Shown here: positions 7,691 through 16,747 of the stretch, piece after piece
How positions within the stretch are numbered: the stretch's first letter is position 1
Layout: each line of letters starts with the position of its first letter
From: an uncultured Anaerolineae bacterium
GTDB taxonomy: Bacteria > Chloroflexota > Anaerolineae > Promineifilales > Promineifilaceae
DNA: 64,000 bases
Direction of reading: 5' to 3'
Assembly: GCA_905479495.1 (NCBI GenBank)
Contig: CAJQMR010000029.1
Span: 1 to 64,000 of the forward strand
Notes under the pieces: model-generated
Seen by the model: only the letters and a program-made list of their open reading frames with translations
What the model was told of the DNA's origin: nothing
The model's database searches: none
Program-made: the position numbers and the translations under genes

Positions 7691-9526
7691 TTAGCGGCGG
7701 CGGGACCAGGCAAAAGCACCGAGTAAGACGATAAATCCGGCACCACCGAGCAACCAGATGCCCAAATTGGATCCAGACGTTTCGGCTACGGCCGTTTCCC
7801 CTGCCACAATCGTCCCTTCATCTCCAGCAACTGAATTGATCATTTCCGTGGCCGTGGGTGCTAAAACGGCGACTTCAGGATCAGGCGTCGGGGGGAGTTT
7901 TGTCGCCGGAACGGCCGTACTCGTCACCGTCGGCGTGTTCGAAGGTTTAGGCACGGGCACCATGTTGGTGGCCGTGGGATAGGGCGTTTCAGTTGGGCCA
8001 GGCGTTGGCGACGCCGTCGCGGTGGCAACGGCCGTTCCCGCATTGCTTGTGTCTCCAGCCTCAGATGTCGTGGCTGCGGCACCATCTTCACCCGCAGCGC
8101 CAGGGGTGGGCGTACTCGCTGCCGCCACAACTGGTGGCGTCGTGGAACCCCCATCACCACTTGTGCCTTCTTCCACCAGGAAGACCGGCGCGCCCCCCAT
8201 GTAACATTCCCCGGCACAGCGTGCGCCGTCCAGCCGCACTTCGTAGCTGCCGTTGGTGGGCAAAATTGGTGTTTCGCTGCCCGTAATCGGATCAACCAAA
8301 ACGGCCGTATCGGCCAAAGCCGCCACGTTTAGCGTTACGCTGCTGGCTGTGCGCGCCCAGAGCACGCGTGTAGTGCCTTGCGGCCGGTTAAAGCGCACAA
8401 TCGTGTAGTTACCCCCCTGCTCCCGCTGCACCGGATAAGTGAAGCCAGCCAGATATTTAATCGTGTTTTGGTAAGCAAAAAAGGCGGGACGTTTACTGAA
8501 GTCATACGGCCGTATCAACCCCCACGACTCATCCCCCGGTGAAATATTGATGTCAATAAGCTTGTACACCGAAATCCGCCCTGCCCCTGAGTAAAAGCCC
8601 AGGGCAAACGCTTGCGTAATGTACCAGGCCTGCTGCTCCAAATCGAGCTCAAACGACTGCACCTGCACCGGCCATTCCGGGTCTGTGCTGGGCCGGGCGT
8701 TGGTCTCGTTAATCCACACCGGTTTCAGCGGGATGCCCGCCTGCTGTTGGGCGGCAAACGCATTGCCCACAATTTGCGGAATCGTCTCCGGCCGGAAGTA
8801 AATGTGCAGCGAAATGATGTCGAAGTAATAATTATTTGCTTCGGCATCAGGATCGGCGGCAACCATTTGCAAAAAGCGACCCAGCCAGCTGGGATCGTGC
8901 CAGTAGGTCATGCCGCCCAGGTGAATTTTGGCGTTGGGGTCCACCTGCTTAATGGACAAATAGGCCACCTTGACCAACTGATAATAATCGGCCATCGAGC
9001 CGCTAAACTCATGCCCGTACACATCGGGGGCAATGTCTGGCTCATTCCAAATGATCCAGTTGTGCACACCGTGGGCGCTGTAGTAGGAGGCCACCCGCCG
9101 CGTGTAATTGGCCCACAAATTGCCCGGATCATCAATTGGTGAATAGAGGCCGCGCGGCACACCAGAAGCCGCCTCGCCATCCGTGGCCCAGGTGGGCGTA
9201 TTTTTGAGCAAGCCTGTCACCTGCCGCCCCTGGGCTGTGGCTTCCGCCAGCCATTCTTCATGAACATGCAGCGTGTTCCAGTCGTTGGGGCCAGTGGGCT
9301 GAATTTCGTTCCAGTAAAAGAGGATACGCTCCCAACCAACGCCCAACTCAGCTGCTTCCCCCGGTGCCCAAAATGACTCCACCGCACCAAAGCGGGGGTC
9401 GCGGGCCGATTGTTGGGCAGTAGAGGCGGCTGCGGGGGAAACGGCCGTTTGCGGCCACACCCACACGCCAACCAGGAAAAACAAAATTAGCAGCTTAAGC
9501 CAATGTTTATGATGCTTCAAAATCAT
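7691..9526 (-). CDS. secreted clan-A glycoside hydrolase with Thr/Pro-rich linker and C-terminal membrane anchor
   Basis: A 611-residue protein. An N-terminal signal peptide is followed by a TIM-barrel hydrolase domain. The acid/base glutamate is in WIIWNEPD near residue 160, and the likely nucleophile is in PVWINETNA near 273; this pair at the ends of strands 4 and 7 is typical of clan GH-A, with the style of GH39-like families. Residues about 455-570 are a low-complexity Ala/Thr/Pro linker. A membrane helix near 585-606 (LGIWLLGGAGFIVLLG) ends in SRRR, so the enzyme is probably held on the outside of the cell. The glycan substrate is unknown. Confidence 0.8.
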   Translation of the reverse strand: MILKHHKHWLKLLILFFLVGVWVWPQTAVSPAAASTAQQSARDPRFGAVESFWAPGEAAELGVGWERILFYWNEIQPTGPNDWNTLHVHEEWLAEATAQGRQVTGLLKNTPTWATDGEAASGVPRGLYSPIDDPGNLWANYTRRVASYYSAHGVHNWIIWNEPDIAPDVYGHEFSGSMADYYQLVKVAYLSIKQVDPNAKIHLGGMTYWHDPSWLGRFLQMVAADPDAEANNYYFDIISLHIYFRPETIPQIVGNAFAAQQQAGIPLKPVWINETNARPSTDPEWPVQVQSFELDLEQQAWYITQAFALGFYSGAGRISVYKLIDINISPGDESWGLIRPYDFSKRPAFFAYQNTIKYLAGFTYPVQREQGGNYTIVRFNRPQGTTRVLWARTASSVTLNVAALADTAVLVDPITGSETPILPTNGSYEVRLDGARCAGECYMGGAPVFLVEEGTSGDGGSTTPPVVAAASTPTPGAAGEDGAAATTSEAGDTSNAGTAVATATASPTPGPTETPYPTATNMVPVPKPSNTPTVTSTAVPATKLPPTPDPEVAVLAPTATEMINSVAGDEGTIVAGETAVAETSGSNLGIWLLGGAGFIVLLGAFAWSRRR

Positions 9527-9549
9527 GTAGATTCCTTAAAATTCGAAAT

Positions 9550-10341
9550 TTATTTTCTCGTTCGCTCAACCAAAACAACATCACTAGGACCATAAAACCA
9601 ACGAACTACAATCGCCTCCCACTGCCCATCTGGCGAAGGGCTCCTTTCCAGCGTCAGAAAAGGAAACGCGCTGGATTCTTGCAAGGCCGCTGGCTGACCG
9701 AGATATTCCCTATTGTTCCAGCGGGTGACGGCCGTAGAGACGAAATCGGCCGTTTCTGTCCCAGACAAAATCCACTCTTTTTCACCGTCACTGATATTGT
9801 GCAGCCACGTGCCCGGCAAACAGGCGGAAGTATACGCCAGTGTCGTCTCAGAAGCCCAGCCGGATAAATGATAATCACACTTGGTTTCATGCACCAGTTG
9901 TGCTTGTTTATAGGCGCTGCCCAATGATGTATTCGGCTCTGTCGCCCAGATCAATTCATATCCTTGTCTTGCGGCTACCGGTATTTGGTATTCACCATAC
10001 AACGTAGGCATCATAAAAGGAAATAATACGCCCAACAAACCACATACAATAAGCAGTGTGCGCCACCCTTTATTCTGCCAAAATCTGACAACACACCAGA
10101 CAATCAACCCCATCCCCAGCCCAAATGTAAGAATGGTCATGAAAGGAGACTTAAAAATTGGGTTCAAAAACTCAGTCGTCCAAACCAAAGGCCCCGTAAA
10201 GCGCCAAAGTAGTTGATACGCTTCGGGCGTGAGTTGGTGCAGGAAACGGCCGTACAACAATAACAGCCACAGCAAGACGGCAGCTAGAAAACCAACAAAA
10301 CGATGGCTTTTTCTAGAGGAATTTGACTTAGCTATCAACAT
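9550..10341 (-). CDS. hypothetical membrane protein
   Basis: A 263-residue protein with hydrophobic segments near residues 14-32, 63-85 and 95-115, then a roughly 150-residue soluble part that is probably extracytoplasmic. The soluble part has three cysteines (CDYHLSGW, TSACLPG) that could form disulfides, and ends in DVVLVERTRK. I do not recognise a family. It lies 23 bases upstream of the glycoside hydrolase on the same strand, so the two could be co-transcribed. It contains two ACGGCCGT sites, like most native genes here. Confidence 0.55.
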   Translation of the reverse strand: MLIAKSNSSRKSHRFVGFLAAVLLWLLLLYGRFLHQLTPEAYQLLWRFTGPLVWTTEFLNPIFKSPFMTILTFGLGMGLIVWCVVRFWQNKGWRTLLIVCGLLGVLFPFMMPTLYGEYQIPVAARQGYELIWATEPNTSLGSAYKQAQLVHETKCDYHLSGWASETTLAYTSACLPGTWLHNISDGEKEWILSGTETADFVSTAVTRWNNREYLGQPAALQESSAFPFLTLERSPSPDGQWEAIVVRWFYGPSDVVLVERTRK

Positions 10342-10469
10342 GCTTTTATCCTCCCCATACTAGAATTCTGTCCTTTATCATTCTCCAAAAGTGTTATGAT
10401 TCGCGGAGATGATTATAATACGACCGTATCCATCCGGGTACTCTCATGAACAGATCGTAGAGGGTTCGT

Positions 10470-12332
10470 ATGCGTAAAATATTAATCATTTTCTTTTCTA
10501 CCAGCCTCACACTCCTCATCATCGCCGCCCTTTTTACGACACTTAAACATATCAGCACCCTTACAGCACAAGCCGCCCTACCGCCACATCACCCCAGCTT
10601 AAGCCCCAATGGCCCGGCTCCCACCCCCATACTTTCCACCACCACCATGCTCGACTTCTTCCAGCCGGGCACCCAACCGCTCCATATCACCGACACCATC
10701 GACTCCCCAGAACAGTGTGTCGGCTGCCACGCCAACTACAGCAGTCAGGTGAGCCAGCCCGCTGAATATGAGCCGTGGACCGGCTGGGCAGGCAGCATGA
10801 TGGCCCAATCGGGCCGCGATCCCGTCTTTTATGCAGCGCTGGACATTGCCAACGCTGATGCCGCTTTTGCTGGTGAGTTTTGTTTGCGCTGCCATTTGCC
10901 GAGGGGCTGGCTAAACGGCCGTTCCGCCACCACAGATGGTTCCACAATGACGGCCGTGGACCAGGAAGGCGTCCAGTGCGAAGTGTGCCACCGCATGGTC
11001 GATCCCGTGACCAATGACGAAAATCCTGACCGCGACCTCACCGTATTGGCTGCCATCACCAGCCCCGTCACCATTCCCGGCAACGCCAACCTCATTGTCG
11101 ATACGGCCGATTACCGGCGCGGCCCTTTCGACGTCGTCACTGACATTGGCTTCGATCCACACAACCCGGCAGCCGCCGCGCAAGATACGCTCGTCTCCCC
11201 CTACCATCAAGACGCCACTCTCTGCGGCAGCTGCCATGACATCAGCAACCCGCTGCTCACCTGGGACGAGCCCAGCCAGAGCTACATCCTCAACGACGTC
11301 AACCAGCCGTTCACCGACACCACGGCCATGTTCCCCGTTGAGCGCACCTACAGCGAATGGCAGCTGAGCGACTTTAACACGCCGCAAGGGGTAGCCTTGC
11401 CCCAGTTTGGCGGCAACAAAAGCAGCGTCTCCACCTGCCAGGATTGCCATATGCGGGACGTAACGGGCGTTGGGGCAGCCTTCTTTGGCAACGCCACCAA
11501 CAGCCCCGTACGCGACAACCTGCCCCTGCATGACCTGACCGGAGCCAACAACTGGGTGCCGCAAATCATCCCGCAGCATCCCGTTTTCAGCGCTACCTTC
11601 ACGGCAAATCCAGATCGGCTGGAGGCGCTTAATGCCGGGATTGATCGGGCCACAGCCATGCTGCAAAACGCCGCCGAGCTAAATGTTTCCCTGACGGGCA
11701 CGCAGCTCATGGTGACAGTCACCAACAACAGCGGCCACAAGCTGCCCACTGGCTACATCGAAGGGCGGCGCATGTGGCTGCAAGTGGAAGCATACGACGC
11801 CGACGGCCTGCTCATCTATAGCTCCGGCGCGTACAATGCAGCAACCGGCGTCCTCACCGAAGATGTTGATCTTCAACTGTACGAGGCCAAACACGGCATT
11901 TCGACCGATCTGGCAGCGCAGTTGGGCGTGCCCGCAGGCGAATCGTTCCACTTCATGCTGAACAACGAGATTTTGCGAGACAATCGCATCCCGCCACGCG
12001 GCTATACGTTTGCCGCTTTTGCCGCCAGCGGGGCAGCGCCTTACACCAACGGCTCACCCGACCCCACTCGTTATGCGGACGGGCAATATTGGGACACGGT
12101 CAGCTACACGCTCCCGGCAGAACCGGACTTGGTGATTGTGCGACTGCTGCACCAGGTGGCCTCGCAAGAATACGTTGAATTTTTGCGGGATGAAAGCCCG
12201 TTTTTTGGCGATCTCAGCAGCAACGGCCAGATTTTGCATGATCTTTGGGTTGGAAACGGCCGTTCCCAACCCACCGTCATGGTCCAGCGAGCCATCGGAC
12301 TGGAAACCTATCTCCCCTTCGTCCAAAGATAA
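10470..12332 (+). CDS. secreted five-heme cytochrome c family protein
   Basis: A 620-residue protein with an N-terminal signal peptide. Five c-type heme motifs are visible: CVGCH near residue 83, CLRCH near 140, CEVCH near 170, CGSCH near 251 and CQDCH near 323. The second half (about 390-600) has no heme motif and looks like a beta-sandwich binding domain (MVTVTNNSGHKLPTGYIEGRRMWLQVEAYD). The chain ends in YLPFVQR, a tail shared with other secreted proteins here. It probably carries electrons outside the membrane. No cytochrome maturation genes are in the window. The start at ATG 10470 follows AGAGGG. Confidence 0.85.
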   Translation: MRKILIIFFSTSLTLLIIAALFTTLKHISTLTAQAALPPHHPSLSPNGPAPTPILSTTTMLDFFQPGTQPLHITDTIDSPEQCVGCHANYSSQVSQPAEYEPWTGWAGSMMAQSGRDPVFYAALDIANADAAFAGEFCLRCHLPRGWLNGRSATTDGSTMTAVDQEGVQCEVCHRMVDPVTNDENPDRDLTVLAAITSPVTIPGNANLIVDTADYRRGPFDVVTDIGFDPHNPAAAAQDTLVSPYHQDATLCGSCHDISNPLLTWDEPSQSYILNDVNQPFTDTTAMFPVERTYSEWQLSDFNTPQGVALPQFGGNKSSVSTCQDCHMRDVTGVGAAFFGNATNSPVRDNLPLHDLTGANNWVPQIIPQHPVFSATFTANPDRLEALNAGIDRATAMLQNAAELNVSLTGTQLMVTVTNNSGHKLPTGYIEGRRMWLQVEAYDADGLLIYSSGAYNAATGVLTEDVDLQLYEAKHGISTDLAAQLGVPAGESFHFMLNNEILRDNRIPPRGYTFAAFAASGAAPYTNGSPDPTRYADGQYWDTVSYTLPAEPDLVIVRLLHQVASQEYVEFLRDESPFFGDLSSNGQILHDLWVGNGRSQPTVMVQRAIGLETYLPFVQR

Positions 12333-12381
12333 TGCCTGAAACGTGATGCTTGATGTGTGAAAAACCATCACGTTTCAGGCA
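12333..12381. repeat. hairpin repeat abutting a stop codon
   Basis: The arms TGCCTGAAACGTGATG and CATCACGTTTCAGGCA are perfect reverse complements separated by about 17 bases. The element starts immediately after the TAA of the cytochrome gene. The core GTGATGC is shared with the hairpin at 42575-42609. It probably works as a terminator or transcript stabiliser, though no T-tract follows. Confidence 0.75.
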
Positions 12382-12523
12382 TCCCATTTCACTCCTTCTA
12401 GAACATCATCCCGTAAGCGCGTATGTAAGTGCCGCAACGTACCTTTTGGGGTACTAAGGTACTATCTTGTGTAATCAACAACTCGAGCTACAGCGCCAAA
12501 CAACCGTATTGTGGAGGAATTTT

Positions 12524-15500
12524 ATGCTTATCCCTGTTAAGAGATTACATCTGTTAATCATATTTCTTGGGTTTTTGCTTTTGGCTGCTGTGGCTATTTT
12601 CACAACCACCGGTCGGGCCAGCGCCGATCACCATTTGGTGCGCATTAATGAGGTGATGGCCGGACTGAATGGTGATTCCAAAGTGCAATATATTGTGCTA
12701 GAAGCATCGAGTGATTCACAAAAAGCGTGGGGACCTCAGCCAGAAGACCCGGCTGGCTCACCAGGACGTGCCATGTTGGTTTTTTATAACGCTCTGGGCA
12801 CGGAAAGCGGCCGTTTCGTTTTCCCAAGTGATCCAGCAAATGGCGCAGACACGGTCCTGGTGGCGACAGCCAAATTCGCCGCCCTCCCCGGTGCCCCCAC
12901 CCCCGACTTCATCATGCCTGCCGACATCATTCCCGTAGCCGGTAAAGTCGCCTTCCAAAACAATCCCGACAACATCAACAGCACCAGCGTCAACGTAGCG
13001 CTTTCCTACGGCGGGGCAGGTTACAGCGGCAGCACCGCTGGGGCAGATGATGGCCCGAACAGTGCTGAACTGCCTATTCTGAATACCGCAGCCCTCACCC
13101 GCGTCTCTGGCAGCGGCTTTGGTTCCGGCACGCAAAGCAATGCCGATTTTGCTATGGGGCCACCCAATCCACTGAACACCGCTGGCGCAACCTTCACAAT
13201 TGTGCCCTCTGTTGCCCCATTGGCCGACCAGGGCGAAATTTTATTCAATGAGGAGACGTTTTTGGGCAACGGCCGTACCTGTGCTTCCTGCCATGTTCCC
13301 GATAACGGCGATTTTGGCCTTTCACCCGAACAAATCCTCAACAAACCAGCCGATGATGTGCTGTTTGTCCCCGAATACAACGTGAATACCCTGGTCGTGA
13401 CCTCCGATGCCCCCAGCGGTTTTGCCCAACCCAGCGATTTACGCGGTGAAATCAGCGGCACCACTGGCTCTGCCACCGTCTTGGCCGGGTACGGTGACAC
13501 CTACCTGATTTACGGTGGCGGCGATCTTTCTGGCACCATCACTGACGCCAATGGCAACAGCGGCACCTTTGTTTCATTTACCAACGGCAATCTGGCTGGA
13601 CCCAATCCAGTGAATGGCAGTACCAACGGGTTAGAAAACTTCACCCTGATGCACGGGCCTTCCTCCAACACCGTTAGCTTCCCCAACGGCCGTGCCCTGA
13701 TTCTGGAAAATATCGATGGCTTTGACCAACTGGAAGTATTTCGCGCTTCGCCCGCTTTGTTCAATCTGGAACATACGGCCCCCTACGGCTTTAGCGCTGA
13801 GTTCGCTGATTTAAGGGTCTTTTCTACCGGCGCGGTTCAACAACATGCCCCACGCAGCCTGCTGCGCCGTGAAGGCATCGACTTTCGCCTGCCCACCCAA
13901 GCAGAGCTGGAAGCTTTGGAAGCGTTCCAGCTCGCCATTCGCCTGCCCGCCGATGGCAACTACGATTTGGACCGCTTTGCCGTGACCGACGACCAGCTGG
14001 CTGGGCGGGATGCCTTCTTTGGCCCCGGTGCCAAATGCTCTCGCTGCCACTCCGGCCCGGTCTTAGCCACCACCGACGGCACCGTGCGCGGCTTTGCCGA
14101 CGGCGAAAACGGCATTTTCGACACCGGAACCGACGAAATTCCAGTCAATGGGCTGGATGGGATGCCCCTAGAAGTGCCGGACTCCAATGGCGTCAGCACC
14201 CGTGCTTACAGCACCCCAGGTCTATTTGGCGCGAACCTGACCGGACCTTTTTTCCACAACCACACCCGCATCGACCTGCGCCGGGCCATCACCTTTTACG
14301 CCGGCGCAGAATTTAATGCTTCACCCGCTTTTGGCCTGGTGGGCCGCCCCTCGGTGGTCGCTGGCTCAGAAAACGCAGAACGAATTTTAGACTTCCTGGA
14401 AGCGCTGGTGGAGCCGTGGACCGTGTGCACCAGCGGCTGTGACTTTAGCAATATCCAAACCGCATTGAACACAATTCCCGATGGCGATTCGCTCACCATT
14501 ATTGGTAATTTTGACATCAGTGCCCCACTGGTTTCTGGACGCAACGGCATCAACAATGTGGTGATTTACAGTGCCAACGGCACCCTAAACTGGGTTGGCG
14601 GGGCCAACAGCCGCCTGATTTCACCACAAGGCGTCGGCAACATGACCATTCTGGGCCTGAATCTGACCTGCTCTGCCAATTGCGACACCACCACGGCCAT
14701 TCGGGCTTCGGGCAACGGCCGTATCCTCATCAAAAACAACACGATCACCGGCTTCAACCGGGCAATCGACGTCACCGGCCCCAGCGAGCTGATTGTGAAA
14801 GGCAACACGTTGGATGACAACAGCACCGGCATCCAGCAAACAGATGGCACGATTGATGCTTATGCCAACAATATTGCCGGATACGCCATCGCCTATACCC
14901 AATCAATTAGCGGTACAGCCAACCTGAACAACAACTTCTGGGGCATCGCCAATGGCGAAACGCCACCAGCCGGTTCTGGCGTGCCGCAACCAGCCTGGGA
15001 TGCCCGACTGGCCGCCAACGTCGTGGCCTGGACGGATGTCTCCAGCCGGACTGGCCGCGCCAAGCTGGGCGATGCCGAGTTGGAAAGTGACAACCGCTCT
15101 GGCGTACCGGTGATTGTGAGTTACGGCCGTTCCCTCACCAACGCGCCATTCAACACGCCGCTCAATACCAGCTCCACCAGCATGTGCTCCGACTATTACG
15201 AATATTTCGTGCGCGGCGTGCCCACAAATGGCACAACCTGGACATTGCAACTGCCCGTAGACAACAATCCCGAATGTCTGTCTGACGTATTCAATCAGCA
15301 GCGGCTGATGGAAGTCAGCAACACAGCAGACTGCGCCTCACCAGGCAATGCGGCGTGCTGGGACTTGGCGGCCAACGTGGCCACGCAGGGGCAGCGGTTC
15401 CGCCTGGTGGGCCTCACCACGGCAGCGCTGATGCGTGGCACCTACGCGGCCGACTCCACAGAGAACCTGTTCCCGACCCCGGTGCCGTCCGTGACGCCAA

Positions 15501-15691
15501 CACCAACCAACACGCCGACGCCGACAAACACACCAATTCCGCCCACGCCAACCAACACACCGGTCCCGCCCACGTCAACGCCAGGGCCATCCCCAACACC
15601 GGGTCCCTCACCTACCCCGGCGATGACGCCCACGGTGAATCCTGGCAGTGAGGCAGACTTTTTCATCTATTTGCCGTTCGTGCTTCGGTAA
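12524..15691 (+). CDS. secreted di-heme cytochrome c peroxidase-like protein fused to a beta-helix
   Basis: A 1055-residue protein starting at ATG 12524 after GGAGGAAT. After the signal peptide there is an unrecognised domain of about 200 residues. A di-heme peroxidase (MauG/CCP-like) region follows with heme motifs CASCH near residue 252 and CSRCH near 504, and a conserved GPFFHNHTRIDLRRAI block near 575. Residues about 640-830 look like a right-handed parallel beta-helix (FSNIQTALNTIPDGDSLTI, IKNNTITGFNRAIDV, VKGNTLDDNSTGI). A PTPTNTP-type linker precedes the end IYLPFVLR. CCP-like enzymes reduce peroxide or modify partner proteins using electrons from other cytochromes; the five-heme neighbour is a possible partner. 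Confidence 0.8.
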   Translation: MLIPVKRLHLLIIFLGFLLLAAVAIFTTTGRASADHHLVRINEVMAGLNGDSKVQYIVLEASSDSQKAWGPQPEDPAGSPGRAMLVFYNALGTESGRFVFPSDPANGADTVLVATAKFAALPGAPTPDFIMPADIIPVAGKVAFQNNPDNINSTSVNVALSYGGAGYSGSTAGADDGPNSAELPILNTAALTRVSGSGFGSGTQSNADFAMGPPNPLNTAGATFTIVPSVAPLADQGEILFNEETFLGNGRTCASCHVPDNGDFGLSPEQILNKPADDVLFVPEYNVNTLVVTSDAPSGFAQPSDLRGEISGTTGSATVLAGYGDTYLIYGGGDLSGTITDANGNSGTFVSFTNGNLAGPNPVNGSTNGLENFTLMHGPSSNTVSFPNGRALILENIDGFDQLEVFRASPALFNLEHTAPYGFSAEFADLRVFSTGAVQQHAPRSLLRREGIDFRLPTQAELEALEAFQLAIRLPADGNYDLDRFAVTDDQLAGRDAFFGPGAKCSRCHSGPVLATTDGTVRGFADGENGIFDTGTDEIPVNGLDGMPLEVPDSNGVSTRAYSTPGLFGANLTGPFFHNHTRIDLRRAITFYAGAEFNASPAFGLVGRPSVVAGSENAERILDFLEALVEPWTVCTSGCDFSNIQTALNTIPDGDSLTIIGNFDISAPLVSGRNGINNVVIYSANGTLNWVGGANSRLISPQGVGNMTILGLNLTCSANCDTTTAIRASGNGRILIKNNTITGFNRAIDVTGPSELIVKGNTLDDNSTGIQQTDGTIDAYANNIAGYAIAYTQSISGTANLNNNFWGIANGETPPAGSGVPQPAWDARLAANVVAWTDVSSRTGRAKLGDAELESDNRSGVPVIVSYGRSLTNAPFNTPLNTSSTSMCSDYYEYFVRGVPTNGTTWTLQLPVDNNPECLSDVFNQQRLMEVSNTADCASPGNAACWDLAANVATQGQRFRLVGLTTAALMRGTYAADSTENLFPTPVPSVTPTPTNTPTPTNTPIPPTPTNTPVPPTSTPGPSPTPGPSPTPAMTPTVNPGSEADFFIYLPFVLR

Positions 15692-15694
15692 AAA

Positions 15695-15735
15695 AGGAGG
15701 CTGGCAGCTTTTTCACTGTCAGCCTTTTCATTTTG
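15695..15735 (+). terminator. intrinsic terminator after the peroxidase gene
   Basis: The stem GGCTGGCAG pairs with CTGTCAGCC, with one non-Watson-Crick pair, across a T-rich loop. It is followed by TTTTCATTTTG. It lies directly after the stop codon and faces the convergent gene at 15760. Confidence 0.8.
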
Positions 15736-15759
15736 TTCAGCGGTGCAATTACAAAACCA

Positions 15760-16557
15760 TTAGCCTTCAAACCGGCTAACTGTGAGTAATAGAGGCGTGG
15801 TAACACCAAATTTAAAACTTTCGCTAGCCAGGAAAGTTGCTAACCAGCCCAAGGCATCCAGCGACCACTCAGCCAGCGTGCCATAAAGCGTAAGCGGATG
15901 TTGGGGCGGCCCCACCCATAAGTTGTCAATGTAAATCGGTTTTTCCAGATTTGTGTCATCCGTCAAGGAAAATTCGTCACACACAAAAACAGTTTGCTTA
16001 ACCTGCTGCAGCCGTTCAAACAGTTCAGCAGCCACCGAGCGAATAGCAGGACTTTGACCCCCATCCAACACGACCTGCGCCCGGGCAGCAGCAGATGGAT
16101 TACGATCAAAAAACCAGCCAGTGCTGCCGATCGATGCATACATTATGTCTTTATGGGATGAGTCATCTGCCGATCGATCAAAACTTTGTAAAGGCAGCAA
16201 AACCTGCAAGGCGTCAAGCTGAAAACTTCCCATACGGGCGATAACATCGCCGATACAGGCGAGAAACGGCTGCAGCGGCAGCGACTGCTTCGGAGAAACC
16301 AATCGGGGTAGGTCTACCTGAAACCACAACGCATAGGGTTGTTGGGCATTGGGATCCGGCCCCTGCTGCCCGGCATCATTCATCCCCCAAAAGCCGCCTG
16401 TCGCCCCTTCCCTGGCCTCTGTTAGCCACCCCATAGCAACCGACCTCGAATGGAACAAACTATATGCATCTGACTCCGCCGCAACAGGGTCACGCCACGG
16501 GTGCAGTGTCAATTCTCCGTGCAAGCCGGCAAACAGAGTGCCATTGGGTATCCTCAT
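15760..16557 (-). CDS. protein of unknown function
   Basis: A 265-residue soluble protein with no signal peptide or membrane segment. Its start at 16557 has a strong GAGGAGGAC ribosome binding site. The sequence is rich in aromatic residues and includes GATGGFWGMNDAGQQGPD and KPIYIDNLWVGPPQHPLTLYG. I see no catalytic motif or nucleotide-binding loop and do not recognise the family. It stands alone, divergent from the helicase gene with about 190 bases between them. Its codon and motif context do not mark it as foreign, although it has no ACGGCCGT site. Confidence 0.6.
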   Translation of the reverse strand: MRIPNGTLFAGLHGELTLHPWRDPVAAESDAYSLFHSRSVAMGWLTEAREGATGGFWGMNDAGQQGPDPNAQQPYALWFQVDLPRLVSPKQSLPLQPFLACIGDVIARMGSFQLDALQVLLPLQSFDRSADDSSHKDIMYASIGSTGWFFDRNPSAAARAQVVLDGGQSPAIRSVAAELFERLQQVKQTVFVCDEFSLTDDTNLEKPIYIDNLWVGPPQHPLTLYGTLAEWSLDALGWLATFLASESFKFGVTTPLLLTVSRFEG

Positions 16558-16747
16558 AAAGTCCTCCTCGAATATTCATGCCTACAAATAAAATCTTGAG
16601 GCGATGTATCGTATTTGTCCAGAGTATCAGGAATATCAATGATCCGCAGGCAATATATTAGCAAAATTTACCTTGTTGAGATAAGTGCTGTATTTTGAGA
16701 TCATTCAAACAATTCAATTGTCACCAAAAATCAGCTAAAATAGAGCC

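Noticed and set aside
10911..11666. A 251-codon minus-strand frame opposite the five-heme cytochrome
   Set aside because: It is the complement of a well-supported cytochrome gene and has no ribosome binding site or domain.
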